Source: Phyllostachys edulis
Lineage: Eukaryota; Streptophyta; Magnoliopsida; Poales; Poaceae
NCBI GenBank assembly: GCA_036346405.1
Contig: CM070566.1
Span: forward strand, 17,355,533 to 17,419,532
Direction: 5' to 3'
DNA: 64,000 bases
Shown here in pieces: positions 1 through 11,924 of the stretch (its first letter is position 1; each line of letters starts with the position of its first letter). The notes beneath the pieces are model-generated. The model was given only the letters and a program-made list of their open reading frames with translations, searched no databases and was not told the origin of the DNA. The position numbers and the translations under genes were made by a program.

Positions 1-245
1 GGGACCAAAAAGATCTTTAGTCGGTTGGTAACACCAACCGACTAAAAGTCCCCGCCCAACGGCTCGGTGGCAGGCTTTTGCGGGAGGACATTTAGTCGGT
101 TGGTGTTACCAGGGACTAAATGTCAACCTTAGTCCCGGTTGGTACTACAATCCGGGACTAAATCTTTAGTCCCGGATTGTAGTACCAACCTGGACTAAAG
201 GTTGGATTTAGTCCCGGTTGGTAACACCAACCGACTAAATGTCCT
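1..245. repeat. Left subterminal repeats of the first CACTA element
   Basis: The block alternates direct and inverted copies of motifs such as TTTAGTCGGTTGGT, TTAGTCCCGGTTGGTA and TACCAACCGGGACTAA. Several neighbouring copies face each other and could form hairpins. The same motifs recur at 11162-11388, as expected for transposase-binding subterminal repeats. Confidence 0.9.
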
Positions 246-1336
246 TCTATTTAAACTCTTGTTTGGCGTTAAATCACACAGAGCCAGGAGCCGCGTCGCC
301 GCCATGGGACACGCCGCCATTGCCATTGCCACCACCGCCGAGCTGTTCATTCACTCAACCGTATTCACCGGCGTGTTCATGTAAGCTCCTGATGCTAACC
401 CTGCCATCCATTATGAAAAATATGAAATGTGAAATTTGAATAATTTTTATATGTTATAAAATTGCCAATTAATTCATAAATGGAACTTTCATGATTTTTG
501 TAGGCCACAATAAATTTCCAAAAATCATGAAATTTGTTTTTCCACTAAGTTACACTGTGAACAGTCCATATAAAAATTTTAAGACTATTTGGACAAAGTT
601 GAATTTATACCTATTTTATGCTTATTTATTTAATTATTATTCCATGAATTTTGTAGGCTAAATTAATGATCCAAAAATTCTGAAAATTGTTTTGCCATCT
701 AATTAGGCTATGAACTATCTGTACAAAAATTTTGGGATCAATCTGAAGACTTTTATTTTTCACCTTATTTAATAATTATTTAAATAAATGAAAAATGACT
801 TTTACATGTGTTAGTTAGGTTAAGCTTTGAGGGTGTTTGATGAGATAAGTCTTATCTTATCAGATCCAACCTCTTGGGTAAAAATAATAAATATTAATTT
901 TCTTTTAATAAATAAGTTTAATATTTAATTATTAAGTAATTAGTTAATCTCTTAATTAGCTTAATCACTTAGTTATTGTTTGCCTTTTGGATTGATTGTT
1001 GATCTAGGGTCATTCACCCTTAATGACTTTGGGCAATTTAGTTAATTATTAATTATCATTTAACTTGATGTCCCTTCTCCTTAAGCTTACTGTTTTGCTG
1101 TTAAATCACAGAGCCGAACGCGTCGTCATTCTTAGGGACACTCATATTCTTTGGGCAAGGCGAAGCTCCTAGTGCAAACGCTGTCAAATAGTGCTGATTC
1201 TTTGAAAATTCAAAATAAATTCATCTTAATTTCAAAAATTCTAAAAAATTTTGGGTAGCCTCTCTATCATGTGTACTATCTGGGAAAAATTTGAAACTTG
1301 AAATTTAATTATGTGATATGTCATATAATGCAGACG
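246..1336 (+). other. Leader region upstream of the tnp2-type gene
   Basis: No convincing coding sequence is seen. A segment near 265-410 (GTTAAATCACACAGAGCC, later AGCTCCTGATGC) has a diverged counterpart near 1100-1190 (GTTAAATCACAGAGCC, later AGCTCCTAGTGC), so part of the leader looks duplicated. The rest is AT-rich. A likely splice acceptor (ATAATGCAG) lies at about 1325-1333, just before the transposase reading frame. Confidence 0.5.
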
Positions 1337-4300
1337 ATGACACGCCATTGGATGTACAATGCCGATCGCCGCTCCAAAGAGTTCATTGATGGCGTGCATT
1401 ATTTCTTAAGAGTGGCCGAGGCAAACAAGCGGGATGGTTTCATGTGCTGTCCATGTGCCCTGTGTAAGAATTTGAAGGAATATTCGCTCAAGGAGTCTTC
1501 ACTCACACTTGTTGAAGTCGGGTTTCATGCCAAACTATATTTGTTGGACCAAGCACGGAGAAACCAGGTTATAATGGAAGAAGGTGAAGAAGAACAATTG
1601 GACCCTAACGACATTATTGCTCAATACGGTGACTTCGATGATACCGCAATGGGCTAAGTCAAGAAGAGGCGAGGCGTAAGACACACTCGTGAAGATGATG
1701 CTCTTGGTGATGTCATTCGTGATGCACAAAGAGATTGCGAAAGTGAAAAGGAGAAGGCTAAGTTTGACCGCATGCTAGAGGATCACAAGAAATTACTATA
1801 CCCGTCCGCCGAAGATGGGCAAAAAAAGTTGGGTACAACACTGGAGTTGCTACAATGGAAGGCACAGAATGGTGTATCCGACAAGGCATTTGGGCAATTA
1901 CTGAAGATCCAAAAAAAGATGCTTCCGAAGCCTAACGAATTGCCTGCCACTACGTACGAAGCAAAACAGGTCGTCTGCCCTTTGGGATTAGAAATCCAGA
2001 AGATACATGCATGTCCTAATGATCGCATCTGTATCGTGGCAAGGACTACGAGAATTTGGATGAATGCCCCGTATGCAAAGCGTCGCGGTATAAGATCAGG
2101 CGAGATGACCCTGGCGATGTTGAGGGCGAAGAACGTCCCAGGAAGAAAATCCCTGCCAAGGTTATGTGGTATGCTCCTATAATACCACGCCTGAAACGTC
2201 TGTTCATAAACAAGGACCATGCAAAGTTGTCGCGATGGCACAAAGAAGACCGTAAGGTAGACAACATGTTGAGACACCCTGCTGATGGGTCCCAGTGGAG
2301 AGCAATAGACAGAGAATTCCCGGAGTTTGCAGATGACGCAAGAAACCTAAGGTTCGCTTTAAGTACGGATGGTATGAATCCTTTTGGGGACCAGAGCACT
2401 AGTCATAGCACTTGGCACATTACTCTATGTATCTACAACCTTCCTCCATGGTTATGCATGAAGCGGAAGTTCATTATGATGCGGTGCTCATCCAAGGCCC
2501 GAGGCAACCTGGCAACGACATCGATGTCTACCTGAGGCCATTAGTTGAGGAACTCCTGCTTTTATGGAGCAAACCAGGTGTACGTGTGTGGGATGAGTAC
2601 AAACAGGAACACTTCGACCTGCGAGCATTGTTGTTCGTAACAATCAATGATTGGCCTGCTCTAAGTAATCTTTCAGGACAGACAAACAAGGGATACAATG
2701 CATGCACACAATGTTTTGATGACATTGACAGTATATATTTGAAAAAATGTCGAAAGGTCGTGTACCTTGGCCATCGTCGTTTTCTTCCTATGAATCACCA
2801 ACTAAGAAAGAAAGGCAAGCATTTTAACGGTAAGGCAGAACACCGAACCAAGCCTCGCAACCTAGGCGGGAGGATGTACTTGATATGGTCAAGGATGTGC
2901 AAGTAGTCTTTGGAAAGGGACAAGGCAGCGAACCTGTTCCGAAAGATGCTAAGGGACACGCACCCATGTGGAAGAAGAAGTCCATATTTTGGGAGCTACC
3001 CTATTGGCAAGTCCTAGAGGTCCGCAACGCGATCGACGTGATGCACCTGACAAAGAATCTTTGTGTGAACCTGCTAGGATTCATGGATGTGTATGGAAAG
3101 TCTAAGGATTCACTCGAAGCACGACAGGACTTGCAGCGCATGAAAGAACGAGACAACCTGCATCCAGAGAAGACAGACGATGGACGCCATTACTTAAGAC
3201 CTGCTAGCTTCACTCTTAGCAAAGAAGAGAAGGAAAGCATGTTTTGATGCCTAAACAAACATCAAGGTCCCATCTGGATTCTCCTCCAATATAAAGCGTA
3301 TAATAAATTTGCGGAGAAGAAATTCCTACACTTAAAGTCCCATGATCGCCACGTGCTTATGACGCAATTGCTTAGGTTGCTTTAAGAGGAATTCTACCTC
3401 CACATGTACGTCATGCCACCGTGAAGCTATGTGCATTCCTCAATGCAATTTCTCGAAGGCAATCAATCCAATGGAACTAGCTACTCTCTGAGAATGATGT
3501 GGTTCAATGTCTTGTCGACTTTGAGTTGGTGTTCCTCCATCCTTCTTTAATATCATGACACACCTCCTAGTTCACTGGTCAAGGAGATTAATATTCTCGG
3601 TCTGTGTTCCTACACAACATGTTCCCCTTTGAGAGGTTCATGGAGTCTGAAGAAATATGTTCACCGGCGTGCTTTCGGCGAAGGAAGCATCGCCAAGGGC
3701 TACGGGACGAGGAGGTCATTGAGTTCTCAGGTTGACTTCATTCCCGACCTTGACCCGATTGGTGTTCTGAATCGCGACACGAGGGGAGACTTAGTGGAAA
3801 GGAACACTAGGAAGAAAACATATATCGACGGGGACGATTATTTCAATAAAGCGCACTACAGTTCTTCAAAACTCCTCCGTGGTGGAGCCGTATGTCGAGG
3901 TACACAAGGAGTTCCTACGATCCCAGTTTCCAGGGAAGAATGAAGCTTGGATTAGGCGTCATCACATGGAAACTTTCAGCGGTTGGTTGCGAAAAGAATG
4001 TCAGGGTGATGACAATATTGATGAGCAACTGTATTTGTTGGCTAGGCAACCATCGTGGCACATCCTCACGTACAAAGGGTACGAGATAAATGGAAATACA
4101 TTTTACACCGTAGCCCAAGATAAAAGGAGCACGAACCAAAACAGTGGTGTCCGCGTAGATGCCATGCACCCAAATGGAAAGAGGCAAACATATTATGGCC
4201 GCATAGAGGAGATTTGGGAACTAGACTACACCTAATTTTAAAGTCCCTTTGTTCCGGTGCCAATGGGTGAAGATGACCGAGGCGGGGTAACAATCGACAA

Positions 4301-4665
4301 GGAGTATGGAATGACAACGGTGGACCTCAACAATATTGGGTACAAAGGCGAACCATTCGTCCTTCTGGCGATGTGAATCGGTGTTCTATGTGAAAGACAT
4401 GTCTACAAAACCCAAGAGAGAGAAAACGACGACAAATCAACCAATGAGCCAAAACGCCACATAGTTCTTTCGGGGAAAAGAAACATCGTGGGAATTGAGG
4501 ACAAGTCGGACAAGTCGAGAAGATTATGAAAGGGATGACCGAATCCCGCCCTTGATGTGACCAAAGACCCAAGCATCTGCTAAATGCCGAGGACACTCCA
4601 TGGTTACGGCATGATCATAACCAAGGGTCATCGTCAAGAAGAAGTTCACCATCGTGCCCGCTTGA
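1337..4665 (+). pseudogene. tnp2-type CACTA transposase (TNPD), degenerate
   Basis: This would be the DDE transposase that cuts CACTA ends. Starting at the ATG at 1337, the frame opens MTRHWMYNADRRSKEFI, which matches the N-terminal transposase-associated domain with its Cys cluster (CCPCALC). Next comes the tnp2 (Transposase_21) core at about 2040-3240, with LSTDGMNPFG, LFVTINDWPA and NAIDVMHLTKNLCVNLLG. At about 3320-3660 are remnants of the domain usually called DUF4218. At 3880-4665 is the DUF4216-like C-terminus, with LARQPSWHILTYKGYEING and an ending at GTGCCCGCTTGA. The pieces sit in different frames: a TAA follows codon DTAMG at about 1655, the frame shifts near 2020 and 2440, a TGA lies at 3245, and more breaks follow 3250. 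It cannot encode an active protein. Family assignment is secure; exon borders are approximate. Confidence 0.93.
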
Positions 4666-5104
4666 TATATAGTGATGTTTAATAAATAGTGTGTATTAGA
4701 GATTTTATGTAATAATTGTAACCAGATGTTTCTATCATATTTTTCTTGTTTTTATCGTTTCAAATGAAATTCCTATTCGATAAAAGGACACATGTACCTC
4801 TGTGAAGCATGTCTTCTCCACGGTGTAAAAATGACTTGAATTTTTTTAGCAAGTATTTATGCCTTCAAATGAAATTCGACTTGTGGTTTGAGCCCTTCAT
4901 TTTGTTTATAGTTGGCTCTTCACTTCCTAGCTTGTGGTCACTATAAAAGTCGTTTGAAATGTCAATAAGATAAAAGGAAATGCAACTATTATTTTAAAAA
5001 ATTTATGCCTAGTATTTAATTTACTATGCATTTAACAAGAATTAGCATATTTATACAAATAAACTTAATACAAAACCCAAGCTGTGAAAAGCGTGGCGGA
5101 GGCG
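4666..5104. other. AT-rich spacer after the tnp2-type pseudogene
   Basis: AT-rich 3' untranslated or spacer sequence between the two CACTA genes. I see no gene or repeat in it apart from scattered A/T runs. Confidence 0.5.
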
Positions 5105-5405
5105 AATAGTGGGGACCTTTAGTCGGTCCAGACACTGCTTGGGACTAAAGGTCACACAACCGGGACTAAAGGTTCTCTGGAAAATATGTCCCAGCATAAA
5201 ACCTTTAGTCCCGGTCCGTATTACACTTGGGACTAAAGGTCACACACTCGGGACTAAAGGTTCTCTGGAAAATATGTCCCAGCAAAACCTTTAGTCCCGG
5301 CCGTGGCACCACCGGGACTAAAGGTCCGACCTTTAGTCGATGCTCAGATACCACCGGGACTAAAGGTCTTTAGTCGGTTAGTATCTGCCGAGACTAAAGG
5401 TCCCC
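5105..5405. repeat. Internal cluster of CACTA subterminal-type repeats
   Basis: At least ten copies of GGACTAAAGGT or its inverse ACCTTTAGTCC sit here, between the two genes and far from either end. Part of the block is a tandem duplication of about 85-90 bp: GGTTCTCTGGAAAATATGTC occurs near 5170 and again near 5258. It ends just upstream of the GC-rich leader of the second gene. It could be a promoter-proximal binding array for the element's own DNA-binding protein, or the relic of a nested or fused element. Confidence 0.85.
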
Positions 5406-5552
5406 TCGATATAAGCAATAGTGGCTTCTTCCTTCTTCCACCCCTTCCGTCTCCTCGCCGTCTCCCTCGCGCTTAATTCGTCGGCTCCGGCCGTGTGCGC
5501 CCGGCCTCCTCCTTCCTCCCGTGGCGCCCCACTCCCGCCACCACCTCCACTC

Positions 5553-5658
5553 GGCTCCTCCCTCCGCCGCTCCAGCTCGCCCCGGCTCCTCCCTCCGCCG
5601 CTCCAGCTCGCCCCGGCTCCTCCCTCCGCCGCTCCAGCTCGCCCCGGCTCCTCCCTCC
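5553..5658 (+). repeat. 31-bp tandem repeat, three full copies plus a partial one
   Basis: Units start at 5553, 5584 and 5615, with a 13-bp partial unit at 5646. The unit contains CCTCCGCCGCTCCAGCTCG. It lies in the GC-rich leader of the second CACTA gene. Long reading frames on both strands here are a by-product of the repeat. Confidence 0.95.
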
Positions 5659-6036
5659 TTCGGCCGGATCCGCCGCCCGACTCCGCTTGGCAGCGGCTCG
5701 CCACCAGTGCCGAGCCGCCTCCTCCACGCCGGTGAGCTCCTCATGTCTCTTGTCGCATTTGCAGGAGCAGAAAAGGAGATCGAGAGAGAGAAAATATACG
5801 GGTTCACAGAGGAGGCAAACGAGATTAGCTAGCCGCTACTGTTGTCGGTGCCTCGGTGGCAATGTGGTATAGACGGCGACACAAACACTAACCCGTGGCG
5901 AGCCCTCTTTTGTGACCGCCATCGAGCCGAGAAATCATTTTTGCAGAGTGGCGAATTGAATGTATATGTTGTTTTTCTTTTGTCGATGCATGTCACGAAC
6001 CGCACGCCACTTGATGCGAAATCATAACCCGATCAC

Positions 6037-6869
6037 TAGGGGTGGAAAAAAAGCTCGAAACTTCGCGAGCAGCTCGGCTCGTTAAGGGCTCGGCTCGACT
6101 TCGGCTCGAACTCGGTCCCTTAACGAGCCGAGCCGAGCCAAAGAAAAAAACTCGTTTTGTTAACGAGCCGAAGCCGAAGCTGGCTCGCGAGTAACTCGGT
6201 TAACTCGTTAAGCTCGCCGATTCACTTCTAAGATTAAGCTCTAGTGGGCGGTTTGCCACCTTTTATGAACGGTATTCTCTTGACATTCTAGATTGTCTTG
6301 GAAGCCGATGGTTATCAACCATATCGATATCTCCGAGAAAGGGTTGAGATCATTGATAAAAATAGTACTCAAAATGGCAATGGTTATGTATGGATCTCGC
6401 ATGCATGTTGCATGATTTGTGATATGGATTGCATGGATATGATTTATGAATGCTATAAATGTTTATCGATGATTGTGATTTGTGAACTTGTGATGATGAT
6501 TTGTGATATGGACCTTTGCATGGATGTTCATGGCATCTATAATCATTTATTTTTGGGTTTAGTTCAAAGAACACTTGCTCTCATGAATTGCCATGCATGT
6601 GTTTGGTTGAATAAGGCATGTTTGGGTGGTCAATGATTGTTCTTTACATCTGCTTTCTGAAAATTTCATGAAATTTTAAGATGTTCACCATGTTTATCGC
6701 TAACGAGCCTAACGAGCCTAACGAGTCGAGTTCAAGTTTTTAACGAGCCGAGCCGAGCCTGGGTTTTTGCTCGTTATCTTAACGAGCCGAGCCGAGCCGA
6801 GCTCGTTTTCTTAACGAGCCTTAACGAGTCGAGCCGAGCCGAGCCGAGTCAGCTCGTTATCCACCCCTA
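6037..6869. mobile_element. Non-autonomous hAT-like element, 833 bp, perfect 8-bp target duplication
   Basis: The ends are TAGGGGTGG and CCACCCCTA, a 9-bp inverted repeat, flanked on both sides by CCGATCAC (6029-6036 and 6870-6877). An 8-bp duplication is the hAT signature. About 200 bp inside each end is packed with TTAACGAGCCGAGCCGAGC repeats in both orientations, a typical subterminal transposase-binding array. The centre (about 6230-6650) has no recognisable coding sequence. It lies upstream of the second CACTA gene's ATG, probably in an intron or untranslated leader. Confidence 0.92.
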
Positions 6870-6913
6870 CCGATCACGAACCGTTCTAACGTCCTACACA
6901 TATATTTGCAGAA

Positions 6914-9900
6914 ATGGCCGACCCGAATGACAACATGGACGATGCCATGATGGATATTATCAACAATGACGCCTTACAAGGTGCCCAATTCGAAGGTGAT
7001 GACAACAATCAAGAAGTAGATGACGGGAGTCAGTACTTTGCCGATTATGAAGATGAGCAAGACAATGCTGGCGAGGTCTATCTACAATCTCTTATGTATA
7101 CATGAAATTCAGAATAATTTCATTTGTCGTATAAATATATTTATTTAAATCTTTGTGTTTCTACATTCGTAGCCCTCTGGATCGACGACAACAACGGGGA
7201 AGAGTAGAAATGTACGAGGCCCGAAGAAGCCGTTGGAGGGTCGGTTCATTCTCTCGGAATTCGAGGAGGATACAGGCAAAGTACTTGGACCACATGCACA
7301 GAAATTTGTCAGCCACTGTGGGTACCTTGTAAGGGACAGGATCCCGATCAATGCTCGTGAATGGAAGCAAAAGAAAGTTGCTCCTCATATTAGTTTTGTC
7401 TCTGATCGTGACAAGGCACTAGTTTGGCAAGATGTCCTTCAACATTTCGCGCTCGTCTGTAAGATGAAGCTTTGAAGGAGAGAGTTAGGAAGCTGGGCTA
7501 TGAAGAAGATGGCCACACAATTCCGGTGTTGGAAGAAGAAATTGTACAACACATTTATCAAGAAGAACCCGGCCTTGATTTCAACACTAAGGCCTACGTC
7601 AAGTTGAGGCCGTTTTGGGATGAGTTTGTACAATTCAAGACATCGGAAGAGGGTGAGGCACGGTGAGAAGGAACCAGCAGAATGCCGACAAAAGCAATAC
7701 CACCATCACTTGGGATCGGTGGCTCTGAGTGCCATTCCTAAGTGGGAAAGAATGGAGCGGAGATTCTTGCCAAGGATCGAACAGAATCAATCAAGCGGCC
7801 CGAGCGCCAAGTATTGGTTTTTCGGTCATGGGGAAGCTTGGACCTAGAGACCGGAAAGATAGTGTATGGCGCAAAACTCCAAAGAGCACAAAAGATTTGC
7901 TTATGCTCGAGGCTTGGTGAGAGTGGCGGTGGTGACGAACAGAGATAAGGATGGTGACATCACGCCGGAGAGTCTTGAACACGGTGGGCGAACAAGAGGC
8001 TATGGGGAGGTGTCGTGGGAGCATACCTTCCCTAAAGACAAAGCCACCTATAGAAGCCGCCAGAGAAAGAAGTACGAGGAGGCAGAGCGGATGCGCAGGA
8101 TGGAGAAATGGTTCTTGAGTCACGGAAGCGGCTCGTGAAGCGAAGAGAGCGAGAAAAGCACTTGAAGCCAAAATGAATGAGGAAATCAAAAGGCAAGTGC
8201 AGATAGCGATAAGTTCCATCCAAAGGCAAAGCGCATCGAGCCGGAGTCAACATCACCCCTAATCGGTTGAAAAGCGATTGCGCTTCCACGGAGGTGCCAA
8301 GTGATTCAAGATGACGCAGGTGCGCTTCCCGTGGATGACATCACCGATCCTCTCACGACATGTGAGCCGCACATTCCAGAGGGAATGCCACGGTCATGGT
8401 GGCTATCGGTGTTGTATCTCGTGTCGACCCTATGAAGACACCAAGATGCCATGGGGCATTAATACCTCTGGATATGCTAGCGTCTCGGTGGATAGAGTTG
8501 TGAAAGGTAATAGCAATGTGCCTCTTGACATTGAAGGAGGTGATGGGGAGAAGACTTTAGGAGAAGCGGAGAAGACATTCATATGTTGGCGCAAGCGCTA
8601 TATCATTATTCCTAGGCGTCACCTCCTCCTCCTCAACAACCTAACCCTAGGTGCGGATGAAAGTGAACGAAACATTTTTTCACTAATTATGTATTGGCTT
8701 AAATAACGGTTTACTCATACCACGTTGTTTTCACAGCAGAACCTCCCCAACCTAAGTCCAATTATCCATTCACCACAGTCACAGTGTTGCGGGCGATGAC
8801 AATGAAGTGGAAGACACGTGCATCCCCACCGCCCCATCGCCTCCACGGCGGGCTCCAACGCCACACCGCCGCCCATCACCTCCACGGCGGGCTCCAACGC
8901 CGCCATCGCCCCATCGCCTCCACGGCGGGCTCCAACGCCGCCACCGCCGCTCCATCACCTCCACGGCGGGCTCCAACGCCGACACCGCCGCCCATCGCCT
9001 CCACGGCGGGCTCCAACGCCGCCACCGCCCCATCGCCAAAGAAAGGCGCACCACAAGCAAGCGTCGGCCCCACCGCCAAGAAGAAAGCCTCAGGAGAACA
9101 CCAGCTATTTCTAAGATGACGAAACTTTCCTATGAGAAGATCGCCGAGAAATAGATGCTTGATGAAAACAGATGTGGGCGGTTTCTTCGCGAAAGTCAAG
9201 GCTAAAAGTGAAGCGAAGCGAAACCACGAGAAGCCGTGCTTTCAGACGCCCGAAGTTCTAAGGCAAAGGGTGGGCGCTCACGAGAAAAAGTTACGTCATG
9301 CTCGTAAGGATTCGCCACTATCGGACTATGACCGCACTCTCACCAAGTCAATTGAGGAGGCGAAGAAGAAAGAGAAGAAACACGGAAGGGTGTTGCACGT
9401 ACTCGGGAACAATCACAACAATCGGTGCCCCGCTAGTTATTGGGAATGAATATGGTTCAAACACGAGCGTGCTAGAACAGATATCCGAAATGTGCATTTG
9501 GATCAACTTGATGAATTTTTCATGAAATCGGTCTAAGCATTTCCCAAATGCTCGGGAGCACACATCAAAAGTGCTCAGGAAGTTGATCATTGGAAGAAGG
9601 AATATGTATATGGCAAGAGTCTATACAACCACGAGAAGCTCATGGAACTTAAATGCATAAATGTACTTGTTAAACAAGTGGTACATGGCGTGTCATGAAA
9701 AGCGGATGACTATATTTGCGTCAAAATTAGAAACCATCATTACTTAGTGGCGATGACATTATAATGGTTCGGTTTAATGAGTTACACCGGCTATGCCACA
9801 TGAACGCTCTAGACAAATCTCTCATCATTTGCTTTTGTGCATGCGTGATTCTTTCTTTTAATAATCTCACTCTAGCATATGTATATGTATAAGTAATTAT

Positions 9901-10851
9901 CCTCACACTAGCTAGCATGTCTATACATATGCAGAGACATGATGAGAGACCTCACACGTAGAAAGGACAAGAACATTGGTTTCGTTGATCCATATATCGT
10001 ATTCAAGGACCCAAACACTCCCTACGATCAATGGAGACCTCAAGCGGAGAGGAATTTCGGAGGTTCTTGATCAACCAAAAGAACAAAAGATTTATACTCT
10101 TCCCTACAACTTTGGGTGAGTGTTGTTATCGTGTGCACATTTTACTTTACTTACTCAATCCAACATAAAGATATATATGTTGACTCTATAAACAAATCGA
10201 CTTTCTTTCGATCTTGATTGTCTTCGATCTCTCGCGGTCATTTGCTAATCTATGACTCGTTGAGAAAACCGCAGAAGATTACCAAGATATGATAGACATT
10301 ATCCGGGGTTACTTCGATCTTTAAATATTTATTCCTGCTCTTTAACTCGCAATAGTTAATTAACGATCAATTATTAGGCGGGGTTTGGGCTTGGTTCGTT
10401 CAACTACACCGTCCGGATCTGAAAGCGCCACTTCGATCCACACCATTGGATGTAAGTTGTACTAGCTCCCGCATCTTTACCTTATCATGCTTGACCACGG
10501 CGGGATAGCGAGAGTAATCTTTTATATCGCAGATGGGTTCTCTGGCGACCACCAGCAACAATTTGTGTGGATACTACGTTTGCGAGTTCCTCATGGTGTA
10601 TGCAAAAAGAACCCATCTACAGATTGAAAGTACGTAACAAGTATATATAATAAATCCATTTTATTTATTTGTTGCTATTAAATAAATCTTATGTATATTA
10701 ATACTTCTTTCGTTTAATGCAAATTGAAGGAGATATGGTTGAAGGAGCAGTGTTGGATATGGACCGCCTCAAAGGAATTCAAGAGACAATCGTAGGATTT
10801 CTTAATGAGCATGTCCTCAAGCCCGCACCGAGTTCTACTTTAACCGGATGA
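6914..10851 (+). pseudogene. Second CACTA gene: plant transposase-like region plus Ulp1 (C48) protease, degenerate
   Basis: The ATG at 6914 opens an acidic exon (MADPNDNMDDAMMDIINND). After an intron, about 7170-7670 encodes RGPKKPLEGRFILSEFEE and KLGYEEDGHTIPVLEEEIVQ, resembling plant transposase-like proteins of CACTA elements (Transposase_24 type). About 8450-8620 has ASVSVDRVVKGNSNVPLDIE, a conserved region seen in such proteins. A Pro/Ala-rich repeat follows at 8835-9034. From about 9960 the pieces resemble a Ulp1/SUMO-type cysteine protease: FLINQKNKRF near 10065, a degenerate substrate loop, and NNLCGYYVCEFLMVYAKRTH at 10551-10625, which contains the catalytic Cys motif. The last exon ends at TGA 10849-10851. 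Frames are broken in many places. In related CACTA elements such proteases accompany the transposase; their role is not settled. Confidence 0.85.
8835..9034 (+). repeat. Minisatellite of about 39-40 bp, five copies
   Basis: Five diverged copies of a unit containing CTCCACGGCGGGCTCCAACG lie head to tail inside the second CACTA gene. In the coding orientation they give a Pro/Ala/Arg-rich low-complexity linker. The reading frames seen on both strands are repeat artefacts. Confidence 0.93.
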
Positions 10852-11161
10852 ACAATTGAAGCCAAACCAGACGAACATTTGTATGACATTTAAGTGGAGG
10901 ACAACATTTGTGTTGTAAATACCAAGGATGCATGAATAATGTTGTAAATTTTATGTGCATATATATATATATATATTATACATATATATAGCTCCATAAT
11001 ATATATAGTTTCATACTTTATTTGTGTGTAATAATGTTCCAAACTAAATTATATGTGGGCGTATACATATATTAGCGGCGAAGAATACGCATTTGAAAAC
11101 CTAATGTAATTGTAAAACCAAAATCAATAATGAATTGAAATGGAAACAAAAAGAAAAAAAA
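10852..11161. other. AT-rich 3' region of the first CACTA element
   Basis: AT-rich sequence with a short (AT)n run near 10963-10988. No gene was seen. It separates the stop codon of the second gene from the right subterminal repeats. Confidence 0.5.
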
Positions 11162-11388
11162 ACACCTTTAGTCGGTTGGTAATACCAACGGGATTAAAAC
11201 CACCCGTGTGGCCAGCCTCAAGGACCTTTTAGTCGGTTGGTATTACCAACCGGGACTAAATAAACCTTCGATCCGGCTGGGACCGGGACTAAAGGTGAGA
11301 CATTTAGTCCCGATTTCCTAGTCCCGGCTCTATAACCGGGACTAGAGGCCTTTTAGACCCGGGACCAAAGGTCTGTTCTGTAGTAGTG
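11162..11388. repeat. Right subterminal repeats and terminal inverted repeat of the first CACTA element
   Basis: Copies of TTTAGTCGGTTGGTA and GGTATTACCAACCGGGACTA in both orientations lead to GGTCTGTTCTGTAGTAGTG, which ends at 11388. The terminus is the inverse of CACTACTA. Confidence 0.92.
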
Positions 11389-11699
11389 GCATGGACATAT
11401 ACTGAGGGGGTGATTCTATGCATTTGTTGCGTATATGGTGTGCGGTAGTTGAGGGTGTCAACCCAGAGAGAGAATAAGTTGTAAAAAAAGTCGCAAATCT
11501 TAGTGGTGATGAGTGTAATCATTGTTGAAAACCTTTTGAGGGAGGTGAGGGTGACTGCAGGGCTCCGAATCCCCCTCGGCAAACGCCGGTTACAAAATTT
11601 ATGGGTCCTAACCATGATTTGGTAAACCATCCGAGTTGTATTTATTCTCAAATTTAAATTCGTGTTGCCTCTGCTTCGTCAGCTTTTCCGCTATGTTTC
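11389..11699. other. Flank between the first CACTA element and the HMA gene
   Basis: No convincing gene. A 115-codon antisense frame at 11304-11651 runs into the CACTA end and resembles no family I recognise. Confidence 0.4.
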
Positions 11700-11718
11700 A
11701 CAGCTTTTCATCGAGCAT

Positions 11719-11924
11719 TTTTTTTTTGCCGGGCTAACCAAGGATGACCGACCAAATTTTATTTAGATTGGGAGAGCGAAACAAAGTATAAAGTTGGCCG
11801 ACACAAACACTATCAACTAAGAATTTGCCCAAGCCTCTTAACACAAATTTACCCAAACAGCCTCAGGCAAAGGACCCACTCAACACTACAAAACCGACTC
11901 TCATTAAAGAAGCCCGTGGCCCAA
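11719..11924 (-). mobile_element. Short non-LTR retroposon (SINE or 5'-truncated LINE) with 19-bp target duplication
   Basis: The 206-bp insert begins with a run of ten T on the plus strand, that is, a poly(A) tail on the minus strand. It is flanked on both sides by the 19-bp direct repeat ACAGCTTTTCATCGAGCAT (11700-11718 and 11925-11943). Poly(A) plus a long target duplication is the mark of LINE-driven retroposition. I see no clear Pol III A and B boxes, so a truncated LINE 3' end is somewhat more likely than a SINE. Confidence 0.88.

Larger units (their letters stand above)
1..11388 (+). mobile_element. CACTA (En/Spm-like) DNA transposon, 5' tip outside window
   Basis: The 3' terminus reads, on the minus strand, CACTACTACAGAACAGACC, ending at 11388. 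That is the CACTA terminal inverted repeat. Both ends carry many copies of motifs like TTTAGTCCCGG and GGTTGGTAACACCAACC, the usual subterminal transposase-binding repeats. The window opens inside the left repeat block, so probably only a few tens of bases of the 5' end are missing. Cargo in order: a tnp2-type transposase pseudogene, an internal block of the same repeat motifs, then a second transposase-type gene ending in a C48 protease motif. Both genes carry many frameshifts and stops, so the copy is no longer autonomous. The 3-bp target duplication cannot be checked because the left flank is absent. Confidence 0.93.

Noticed and set aside
5378..5872. Several overlapping frames on both strands, Ser/Pro-rich or Gly/Arg-rich
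   Set aside because: They come from the 31-bp GC-rich tandem repeat, which lacks stops in all frames. No domain is recognisable.
8779..9199. Pro/Ala/Arg-rich frames on both strands
   Set aside because: Products of the roughly 39-bp minisatellite inside the second CACTA gene, not separate genes.
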